Origin: Gimesia sp.
GTDB lineage: Bacteria; Planctomycetota; Planctomycetia; Planctomycetales; Planctomycetaceae
Length of the DNA stretch: 64,000 bases
Direction: 5' to 3'
NCBI RefSeq assembly: GCF_040219335.1
Contig: NZ_JAVJSQ010000019.1
Location: 434,001 to 498,000 of the forward strand
The translations under genes and the position numbers were made by a program. Shown piece by piece: positions 40,801 to 52,800 of the stretch. Position 1 is the first letter of the stretch. The number at the start of each line of letters is the position of its first letter. The notes under the pieces were generated by a model. That model had not been told where the DNA came from, made no database searches, and saw only the letters and a program-made list of their open reading frames with translations.

Positions 40801-43800
40801 ATTGTTGCTGATCAGAGTCTGCTCAACTTTGAAACCAATCCCAGTTACACACTGGACGTGATTGTCGATGACAACAAGGGCTCTACCGCCACCGCGACTG
40901 TGACGATCAACCTGAATGACCTCGTGGAAAGTATGGTCGTGACTGCCGGCGACTGGTCCAGCAATGACATTACGATCATTCGGGACGGCAGTCAGTTGCG
41001 CATTCTGGAAACGGGCACTTCCAACGAGATCGTGCCTTCACATGAGTTCGATAAGGTCTCCAGTATTATCATCACCGGAAATGGTTCCGATAATACCGTA
41101 CGGCTGGATATGAGCGTCGACACTATTCTGCCACCAAGTGGCATCAGCTTTAATGGTGCGGGGGGATCGAATACGCTGGTCAGTGCCGATCAGACGACCG
41201 ACTGGCTCATCAATGGCTTGAACTCCGGCAGCCTGCTCTCTGGTACCGTCAATTTCAGCAACGTGGAGAATCTGACGGGGAACGCGGGCGCCGACACCTT
41301 CACCTTCCAGGATGGCGGACAGCTTACCGGTACCCTCAGCGGAGGGGACGGAACGGATCACATTGACTTCTCAGCTGTGACCAGTGCTGTGACTGTCGAT
41401 CTGCAAACCAGCAGTGCCTCAGGCGTGAATCTGTTTAACACGATCGAAAGCCTCAGTGGAGACGACACACAGGATGCCATCAGCGGACTGAGTGCAGGCA
41501 CCACTTACCTGATCAATGGTACCAACCAGGGATCGGTCTCCGGGATTGACTTTGATGGTTTCAATCACCTGGCTGGATCGACAGGCAGCGACACATTCCA
41601 GTTCAGCGGTAGTGGCCAGATCACAGGCAGCATCGACGGCCTGGGCGGCGGTGACATTCTGGACTATTCAACGTCTACATTCAGTCTCGATCTCACTTTG
41701 TCAACAACAGGAGCAACCGATGGCTTTACAGGGTCGGAAGCTTCCACTTTAGCTGATTTTGATAATATCGACACGATTCAGGGGAGCAGCAACACTGATG
41801 CCCTGACAGGGATCAATGCGGCTGCAGCCTGGTCGCTGGATGGCACGAATCAGTACACAGCATCGAACACGCTGAACTTCAGTGATTTTGAGAATCTGAC
41901 CGGGGGAACCGACGTTGATGAGTTCAATATCAGCGGCAGCCAGTCTTTGAATCTCTCAGGTAATTCCGGTAACGATGTCTTCGCTTTTGCGGATGGCGCA
42001 ACCCTGACGGGAACAATTGACGGTCAGGCGGGTGCCGACCAGATCGATTTCAGTGCCCTGACCTCTTCGATTGACGTGGTTCTTGTTGCCAACGGAACCT
42101 TTGACGGATTCCAGGGAACCGAGGCGTCGATCAGTGGCGGGTTTGACAATATCAACAACATCACCGCAGGATCGGGAACTGCCGATAAACTGACCGGACA
42201 GAACGCGGCCGCTACGTGGTCGATTCAGCCGGCGAGCGTCTACGGCAGCGGGACTTCCCTCTCCTTCTCCAGTTTTGAAACCCTCCAGGGGGGCAATGAT
42301 GTTGACCAGTTCAACATCAACGGATCGCATACGCTCGATTTGCTGGGCGGTCAGGGGGCGGATGTCTTCCGCTTCAGCAATAATGGGTCTACTCTGAACG
42401 GAACGATCGATGGTGAAGCCGGCGAAGATCATCTGAACCTCGACAACTATTCTTCCGATTTGAACGTCACGCTCAGTGCACTCGGGGGAATTGACGGCTT
42501 CGCTGGCAGTGAATCTGCCAAGTCCGTCAGCTTCGCAAATATCGACGTGCTCACCGGGGGCAGCGGCAGTAACACGCTGACGGGGATAGACAGTGCCGCC
42601 ACCTGGACACTGAATGGCGTCAACATTTACAACAGCACCAACACACTGACCTTCAGTAACTTTGTGAACCTGACCGGAGGCAGTGCCGCCGACAGTTTCC
42701 AGGTCACTCCGAATGCGGAAGCCTTTAACATTGTCGGCGGTGACCCAACCAGTAACCCGCTGGGTGATGAGCTGCACGTGGATACTTCCGCAGCCGGAAC
42801 GGCAGTCGTCTCAAATAATGGGAACGGCTCAGGATCGGTTACCGGCGGCTTCCCTACTGTGACCTACAGTGAAATTGAAAACTTCACGATTACGGGTACC
42901 GTCGACATTGAACTGCAGGGAACTGCAAACGCTGATGACATTGAAATTCTGGTCAACGGTTCGGACATCGAATACCGTCTGGGCGGGACATTGATCGGCA
43001 CCAGTACTCTCTCAGGTACGACTTCAATCACAGTGAACGGCGGGGATGGCGATGACAGTCTGACCATCGATGCTGCACTCGCTGCGGCCGGGATCACTGT
43101 CGATTACGATGGCGAAGGCCAGGACTCGACCAGCCCGGGGGATGTGCTGAACCTGCTGGGAACGACCACTTCTGTTGAGTATTTCTTCGTTGACAGCAGT
43201 TCTGGTTCGATCCGCATTGATGGTGCAGGCACTGATTTCATCACCTACAGCGGCCTGGAACCGATCACCTCAACGATCAACACGACCAACGTGACTCTGA
43301 ATTACAGTGCTGTCGCGGAGATCATTACAATCAGCGATGCCGGCGGTGGGCAGACCACCGTCACTTCGACAGCCGGCGAACTATTGACGTTTACCAACCC
43401 CGATGGTCTGCTGACGATCAATACAGGCGATGGCGCTGACCAGATCGAACTGAATTCACTGGCCAGCGATTTTACTGCTTCACTGACCATAAACGGGGAA
43501 GGTGCAGCAGACATCCTGAACGTTAATGGCAGTCTGACTTTCGACTCCGGGAAAAACTTGGAACTGAATGTCGAGTCGATTACCGTTGCCAATGGTACGG
43601 TGCTGACCGCAGCCAGTATCGCCTTGAATGCCGACACTGTCGACCTGGATGGTGACCTCGTTGCAGCGACCGTCTCCGGTGATGCTGCGACCGTGAATGT
43701 ACTGGGATCAGCCGGAGGCGCCGATATTCAGGATGCCGTCGATGTTGCAGGTACCGGTGGTATCATCAACATTGCCGCCGGCATCTATCATACAACGGGC

Positions 43801-46800
43801 ACACTGGAAATTGATGAATCGGTCTCACTGATCGGAGCCGGTAAAGACGTTGTCGAAATCCGCAAGGCGGGAGCTCCTACGAATACTTTTGACATCGCCG
43901 TGAATATCAGTGCGAACAACGTTTCTATCTCAGGAGCCCAGCTGGGCTGGGAGACGCATACCTCCGCGACCGATTATCGAGGCTACGTGGTTTACACGAA
44001 TGCAGACAACACCACACTGAATAATCTGCTCTTCGGCGACAATTACCGTAGTGCGGTCGTCTTTGAGGGAGCGAACAACCTGGAGGTCTCCGACTCTATC
44101 TTCGAAGGGAATTACGGCCGTGCCGCGATCCGCGACGGAGACGGGGGCAGCGGTGAAAACTTCCTGATTACGCGGAACGAATTCCGTGAAAATCATTTCC
44201 GCTGGGGACCTATCGCAATTGGACCACAGGGGACCTTTGGTGATCCCAACAACCACGCTTTCAGTGGTGAGATCTCCTTTAACTACTTCGGCAACGGTCT
44301 TGAAGCGGGCGCATTTCAGGAAGCCGGCGACCAGAATTATACGGTCACGATTACCAACCGGGGAATGACGGCCGACGGTATCGACGTCAATCACAATACA
44401 TTCGACTGGCAGGATTCTTCCACGACGAACTCAAACGGAATCTATGCACAGCCCGGGGGGATCTATTTCGATCCATCCCTCGCAGTACCAGCGAATTCAG
44501 TGAATATCACCAATAATATTTTCAATGGTTTCAGCTATGAGGGGCCGCAGCCTTCCGCTACGACTCCCGCCTGGGATCCTACCGGTGGCGTCTTCGGCGG
44601 TGCCCTGGAATTTGACGGCGTCGATGATTTCGGCCTCTTCCAGTCGGCGAACTTCGATGTAGGAGAATCCGGTACTCTCAGTTTCTGGGTGAACATGGAT
44701 GACCAGGGACGTCGCAACCAGTTCTTCGAAGGTCCGAATAACGGGGGCATGGAGTTCCAGTACCGCACGAACGGTGGTGGTCAGTTCTTCGGCAGCCCTA
44801 ATCGTAATGACGGAAACGGCAATACCTACATCATTCAGAATGGTGGTGCGGGCGGGACGACCGGTGTCTGGCAGAATCTCCAATATACCTGGGACTTCAA
44901 TGGCGGCGTCAATCCGGAAATGCACCTTTACATTGATGGTGTCGAGGTCGGTTATCTGAGCGGGACCTATGATTCGGATCTCGCCCAGTGGACTGCGACC
45001 GTCAGTACCATCAATGAAATGATGAACGTCGGACGCGACCCGGGCGACAGCAGCCGCTTCTTTGACGGTAAGATGGACGATGTCGGCTGGTTTGATCAGG
45101 CACTCGGACAGACCGATCTGGATACCATCCGCACGACCGGCGTCAGTGCCCTGTCCGGAGATGCACGGCTGGTGGCTCACTGGGACTTCGATCAGAATTC
45201 AGGAGATATCGCCGTTGACAACGTGAGCGGCATTCAGATGTACCTGGTCACCGATGGGATTGTGCCTTTTGGTCCGGAATTCCAGGAAACGGCAGGTGTC
45301 TTTGGTGGTGCCCTCGAATTCGACGGCATCGACGATTTCGCAACCTTCCAGGATGCCTCATTCGATGTGGGACGTAAAGGAACGTTGAACTTCTGGGTCA
45401 AAATGGATGAGACAGGCCGTCGAAACCAGTTCTTCGAAGGTCCTGATAACGGGGGCTTCGAGTTCCAGTATCGAACCAACTCCGGGGGGCAGTTCTACGG
45501 CCGCACTCAGGATGGCGGAGATTACACGATCCAGTCGGGAGGCCAGTCGGTCAACGGAGGCGTCTGGACCAACATCCAGTATACGTGGGATGCTGACTCG
45601 GGCGAGATGCACATCTACATCAATGGTTCAGAACAACCTTATCTCTCCTCGTTCGATGAGAATCTGTCCGGATTTGACAGCACACACTTCACCGACACGG
45701 TCAATGGATTAATGAATGTCGGCCAGGACCCGGGTGACAGTGGGCGTTTCTTTGACGGTCTGATGGATGATATCGGCTGGTTCAATGATGTGCTGGACTC
45801 CACCGATCGTGCCACGATTATGAACACGGGCGTTTCCAGCATGACCGGCGATTCTCGTCTGGTCGCGCACTGGAACCTGGATGATCCTGCGGGAACCGAA
45901 ATCGTTTCCGGCGACAGTGGTACCAACATCACACTGTACCTGCAGGCGAATCCTCCCCTGCCCCCGATTGAAGGTTTCGGTGTCATTGCACCGCTGAATG
46001 CGAATGTGACCTACAACGCCTTTAACGGGAATGACCTCGACTCGAACGTAACCCTCGATTCTACCAACACGTTTGGCGACCCGCTGTTTGCGTATGCCAA
46101 CGATCCCAATTATATCCCGACCGACTCTCTGGCTACTCAATACGTGATCGGCTTTGGTTCCTCGGCCGCCTACGGTTCCTCGGAATTCGCTGCAGATACA
46201 AACACCAGCATACCTCACATTGGAGCCTTCCAGAACCTGCCCACCGTATATCCGGGAATCTACGGGTCTGGTGATATTGTCGTCTACGGAACGGGTGAAG
46301 ATGATCAACTGGTATTGACGCTGACCGGCGAAAACACGGCAACCTTCGTGTTAACACGCGACTTCGGCGGACCGAATGAACTGGTTCTGGCCAGCGTGTC
46401 AATTACTGACATTACCTCAATCACCTTCAACGGTCTGGGGGGTGACGATGTCTTGATTGTCAATCAGCCCGACAACCTGTTCTTCAACCCCACCGACGGC
46501 ATCACCTTCAACGGGGGCACCCAGAACAACGACGGTAACTCGCTGGGAATCGCTGGCATTCCAGGGGACACGCTGGTCCTCAATCACAGTACGCCTCTGG
46601 AAGCGGATTCGGTTGGTTATGTCTTTACACCGGACAGTGTGCCTGCGGAAGGAGAAGATGGCATCATCACCATTTCCGACAGCAGCATGACGGATGGTTC
46701 GACAACAATTGCCTTCACCGGCCTGGAACCCATTCTGGATAATCTGCTGGTGGCTGATCGAGATTTTGACTTTACCGATGCTGATGAAACCATTTCGCTG

Positions 46801-49800
46801 TCCGACGATGGCGTTATTGGTGACAATTATTCATTCATCGATTCGACGCTTAGTGAATCGGTACTGTTCCTGAATCCGACGAACTCGATCACAATCCGCA
46901 CTGATAGTGTGGGGACACCAGCTGGCATTGATACTGTTCTGGTAAATTCGCTGGACAGTCTGTTTAGTGCCAGTCTGTCGATCTTCGCTGGTGCTGACGA
47001 CCCGGTCACCTTCCAGAGTACGGTCAACCTGGGAACCGGCGACCTGTTTGTCACCGCAGAAAGTGTGAATATCCTGGCAGACATCGACGCCGCTTCGGTG
47101 GAAATCAGTTCGTCCGGAGTGACCAGCACAACCTTCAACGGCGGAACCGTTACCACGACAGGTTCTCAGCTTTACCATAATGCGGTCATTTTTGTAACTA
47201 ATTCCACGCTCACCAGCAGCGGCGGAAGCAATATCCAGTTCAATGACTCCGTCGATGGTGCGATTGATCTGCAGATTGACACGGCTGGGACAACGATTTT
47301 CAATGGTGCGATCGGCAGTAACTCCCCACTCAGCAGTTTGACAACCAACGCAGGGGGCACCACACAGATCAATGGTGGCAGCATAGACACGACTGGCAAC
47401 CAGATCTTCAACGACGATGTCGAACTGGGGGCGAATACTAGCCTCACCAGTACTGGTAGTGGCGCAATTACCTTCAATCAGCGATTGAACGGTACATTTT
47501 CGCTGGAATTGAATACAAATGGGGACACAACCTTCAATGGGACCGTGGGTGACACCAACGAACTGGCCAGCCTGACCACGGATGCCAACGGTACAACGTT
47601 CATTAACGGGGCCAGCATCGCCACTGAAGGCGGCCAATTATTCAACGATGCCGTGCTGTTGGGAGCCAATACGGTTCTCTCCAGCTCAGCCTCGGGTTCG
47701 ATTAATTTCAAGTCGACGTTGAACGGTGCCCACACACTCAACATTAATACTGCAGGAGCCACAATCTTTGATGACCAGGTCGGCAATTCAACTCCCCTGA
47801 CGAGTCTGACGACCGATGTGGATGGCACGACGGAAGTCAACGGTGGCACAATCACCACGACCGGCGGGCAGACCTTCCACGACGTTGTCTCGCTGGGAGC
47901 ATCCGTGGTCTTCACTTCAACTACCGTGGACGATATCACCTTCGATCAGACACTGACGGGCGGAGCCGGTATTACGATCGAGGTCAGTTCGCGAGACAAC
48001 GTGATTCTCAAGGGGGCAGTCAGCACCGATGGGGCTGTTACGGTAACTGCGGATTCAGACACTTCCGGCACCGGCAATGTGACTATGGAAACCGGGTCCA
48101 GCCTGGATGCTGGTACGGGGACAATCGACATTGATGGTGCGAACGTGCTGACGCGTTCGCTGACCACCACCAACGGAACTGCGAGTGCAATTACCATTGA
48201 TGCTCATAACGGAAATGTGATTACTCGGGACAATGGTGTAAATGCTCTGGGAGACATCAAGATCAACGCCACCGGCAGTATCACCCTGGAAGACAACGGT
48301 GTCAATACGGGTGAAGGTGGCAGCGTGATTGTACAGGCTGACGGGGATGTCATCTCGACAGGCACTGGAATCGACACCACCAATGGTGCTGCTGCGGGAG
48401 GGAACATTGCTGTCACTTCTAACGCAGGCCAGGTCGATCTTTCCAATGGCTCATTGCTCACCGGATACGGAGGCAGCATTACGGTCAATGCGGTTACCGG
48501 ATTCACCACACTGAATACCAGCCTCGATACAACGGCTGGCACCGGTGGAGGCTCTGTTGAAGCGAATGTTACGGACGGAACGATGTCGATCACCGGTGGT
48601 GATGCGACAGTCAATGGTGCCGGTTCTATCCTGCTGACGGCTAAAGGTACAACCTCCGATATTCAACTGGACACAAACCTGACCAGCGCTGACGGCAGTA
48701 TTACGCTGCTGGCGGATAATGACATCACCCTGTCGGCGACGACCAGCATCATCAGTCAGGCAAGTGGAAGCATTACCCTGACGGCTGACAATGATGGTTC
48801 GAACGTCGGCAGTATCACCATGGATTCCGGCAGTCGGGTCGAATCACAGGGGGGACAGATTCAAATCTCCGCTGCGGGGGACATTGCCCTCTCCGGCATT
48901 ACGACGACTGGTGGCCGCGTCGATATTACTTCGACCCTGGGAGGAATTACGGACAACGACAGCACAGGCGTCAACAATGTGACCGCCAGCCAACTCGTAC
49001 TGAATTCGAATCTGAGTATTGGTCAGCTTGCGGATGCCATCGACACCGCCATTGCCTCCCTCGAAGCAGATGCGGGAACGGGAGGCCTGTTCCTGGACAA
49101 CACGGGAGCCCTGACAATTGGGGGTATCACTGCCCAGGATGGTCTGGACGCAGACCAGGACATTGTAGTTCACAACACGGGAACGCTGAATGTCACGGAA
49201 ACCGTGCAGTCAGCCACCGGTTCAGTCACCCTGGATGCGACAGACACGTTGACTGTCGACCTCGCGACGACCATCAGCACACTGGGAACCGGTGCGATTC
49301 TGCTGACATCAGACCGGAATATCAAATTGAACAGCGGCAGCAACCTGAAAACGGTCAACGGCGGTATCACAGTGCTGGCCAATGACGGGGGCTTGACCAT
49401 GGGCGATTTCATCGGTGTAGAGGCAGACAATGCGACGATCTCGACTACCGGAACAGGCAACATCCTGATTACCGGCTTCGGCGGAGCGGATGTCGTGACC
49501 AGTGATCATCATGGGGTCTTCCTACATTCCGGAACGACAGTTTCGTCCTCAGCCAGTGGAATCGATGCCGGCACGATCACCATCAATGGGACCGCGGGAG
49601 AGGGAATCAACGACAATCATGGTGTCTTGATTGATGGTACAGGCACGAATGTCACGTCTGCCGACGGTGTGATTGGAATCACTGGTACCACGGATTACGG
49701 CACTGGTTTTGTGCTCTCCGATCAGGCACAGGTTGTCTCGAACGGAGCGGGTGTTAATGCAGCCGACATCACCATTTTAGGAACAACGACTGCAGATCGG

Positions 49801-52800
49801 GCGGGAGTACAGATCAGGAGCCTGATTCAATCGACGGCAGGAGCCATTTCCATCACCGGTGAATCAACGGGCGGAGGAACAACCTCACAGGGCACACTGA
49901 TCGAGACGACCAACGGAATCGTGATCAACGAAAACGGTCAGATCACGATCAACGGCACCTCGAACGGTGACGATGGAATTGAGATCTCGAATGACGCAGT
50001 GGTCTCGGCCTCGGGTACTGGAAATATTGAACTGCTGGGCGAATCGACGGGTTCCGGCAGCGGGATTCACCTGGATGCCACACTGAAAAGTAATACAGGA
50101 ACGGTCATCCTGACTGCAGAAGACGACCTGCTGCTCGGTAGTGTCGCTCTGATCGATTCAACCTCCGGCACCGTGACTCTCATCGCAGACAATGCAGCGG
50201 GCAGTAACGGCAATCCGATTACGATGACAGACGGATCACTGATTGATGCGGGAACAGGTACCATTAACCTGACTGCAGACGGGGATGTGTTTCTGGCTGG
50301 TCTGCTGACCACGGGGACGGTTAATGTTGATTCCCTGTCGGCTGCGATCAGCGACAATGGTGACAGTCATACAGATATCGTCGCTTCCACTGCCGTTCTG
50401 AACGCCGTGACTGGGATTGGTGTTGGAAATCCACTGGAAACAGAGATCGGCACGCTTTCCGCGACCGTCTCGGGAGTCGGCAATCTGCTGATTGACAACG
50501 GGATCGCCGTCGAGTTACTGGACCTGTCGACATTTGACGGTGCGATCACCGTGAATAATACGGCGAGTCTTACAGCAACTTCGGTCGTTTCACAGAACAA
50601 CTCCAACAGCGACGATAACGATATCACTCTCAATGCCACCGGAACCAACAGCGACATTCTGGTCACCACAATTATAGCGACCGGCCTGGCGGATGTCATA
50701 CTGACTGCAGAAGACGGTATTCTGGATACGAACGGTGCCGACTCGAACCGGATCGCCGCCGATGACTTGAACATGTCATCCAGCAGTGCCGGTGGTACGC
50801 AGGACGGTATCGACGTAGATACGAACGTCAACAGCGTGACGGCTGACGTGAACACCAACGCCGGAGGCCTTCGCATCGATGAAGTGGACGGCATTACGCT
50901 GACGCAACTCACGACGTTTGACGGTTTCATCAGCGTCAATGCTGCCGGAACCATTGAAGTACTGGATGTTACTTCTACGAACAACTCGTCTTCTGACTTA
51001 AACAATGGCATCACTCTGACAGCAACCGGAGTCGACAGCGATATTCTGGTGACATCTCTGACCGCTGAGAATACGGCTGATATCACATTGAACGCCGACC
51101 GGGACGTACTCGACTCAGACAGCACCGACAGTCAACTGACCAGTGGCGACCTGCTGACGATTGTCGCTGGCCGCAATATTGGTGGCATTACGAATGTCTT
51201 TACTGCAAATGGCTTTGATCCCTTGCAGACCAGTGTGGGCCATCTGAACCTGACCAGCGGTGACCAGATCGTGATTGACAACACGGGCACTACGCCGGAA
51301 CTGATCAACCTGGATGCGGGCACAGGTACCGCGGGCACAACCTATATCAGAGCGACCGGCGGGGCTCTGGATGCTTCCACAACTACTGGTATCAGCAACA
51401 CCCAGGATTCCATCAGCTTTATTTCCGATGTTTCCATCACTGTTCCGACTGGTCTGCAGACTGCGAATCTGCGGCTGGATGCACCGGACATTATCGACGC
51501 TGGTGGGGGCGCAATCGACGTCAATGCGGTGAACTCCATCCTGTTCAAATCCGGTTCTGCAGAGACCGTGAATATCACCGCACAGCAGTTCGACGGTACT
51601 GTGCTCGGTTCTGATTTCGTTATCAACAACGACTCCCCTGCCCTGGAACTGGTTGACCTCAATGAAGACAACCTGAGCCTGACCGGGGGGACGGACACCA
51701 ATATTTCGTTGAGTTCTGCCGGCAGCATCACTGTCAGCGACCTGGTACAGACACTGGGAACCGGTACACTGTTTCTGGAAACGACGAATACCGACGCCGA
51801 TCTGATTCTGAATCATAGTCTGCTGAGTGATACTGGCTCGGTCACGATTTCGACAGCCAACGATATCCTCTTCAACGGGACGACGAATCTGACCAGCACG
51901 TCGGGGGCCGTGAGCCTGACCGCCGATGCAGACAATGGAGCGGGAGGCCTGTTTGGTGGCATCACCATGGCCGATGGAACATTCATCAATGCCGGGGATG
52001 GGGCAGTCAGCCTGATCGCCAGCGATGACATCGTCCTCAGCCAGATTATCACGACCAACAACACCAGTTCTGCGATTCTGATCGATACTGACTCCAGCCT
52101 GGTAGACGCCGGCGACAGCACGGGAGAAGACCTGATTGCCAATGAGTCGGGAGCCCGGGTCACGATTATCGCGTCCCTCGGAGCCGGTAAAGTGGCCGAT
52201 CTGAACGGCCATCTGGAAACACACATCGATCAGATCAATGTCACGAACCAGACAGCGGGCGAAATCCGGATTTTCGAGACGGATGATCTGATTGTGCACG
52301 ATCTGATCCAGTCCACAGCGGGAGACATTGAAGTCTTCACCACAGGTAATATCCTGCTCAACGGCTTGATTGAAACTGTATCTGACAATGTGCTGCTCGA
52401 TTCCAAGGCGGCGATCATCGACCAGAACGATGGTGTCCCGGGTGAACTCAACATTCATGCCACCAGCCTGGATATGAATGCGGTTACAGGGATCGGCACC
52501 GGTGACACACTTGAGATGAGTGTCGATACCTTCTCAGCAGATACTACCGATGGAGACGTCCTGCTGCACAACACCGCGACAACGGGTGTGACTGCAACCA
52601 GCATCACTACCGGTACCGGCAACATCGATCTGAAACAGGTGGGCGATGAGTCCCTGGCCATCGAACTGGCGACAACCGTCGACGGTTCGATTACGGTCGC
52701 CAACACTGGAGATGCCCAGAGTGACACGTTGACGCTGACCTCATTGTCTACCGGAGGCGCAACACCGGCCATCGATGTTTCCACGTTGAACTTCGGTAAC

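Noticed and set aside
47137-47960. CRISPR-like regular repeats
   Set aside because: The period is 234 bp, the repeats lie in frame within a coding sequence and there are no short identical repeats with unique spacers.
51115-52458. Long minus-strand open frame (447 codons) inside the giant protein gene
   Set aside because: It mirrors the strong codon bias and repeats of the plus-strand gene, has low-complexity Val/Ile/Arg/Gly content and matches no family. Several similar antisense frames (41956-42777, 46831-47637, 50367-51125, 53094-53681) have the same nature.
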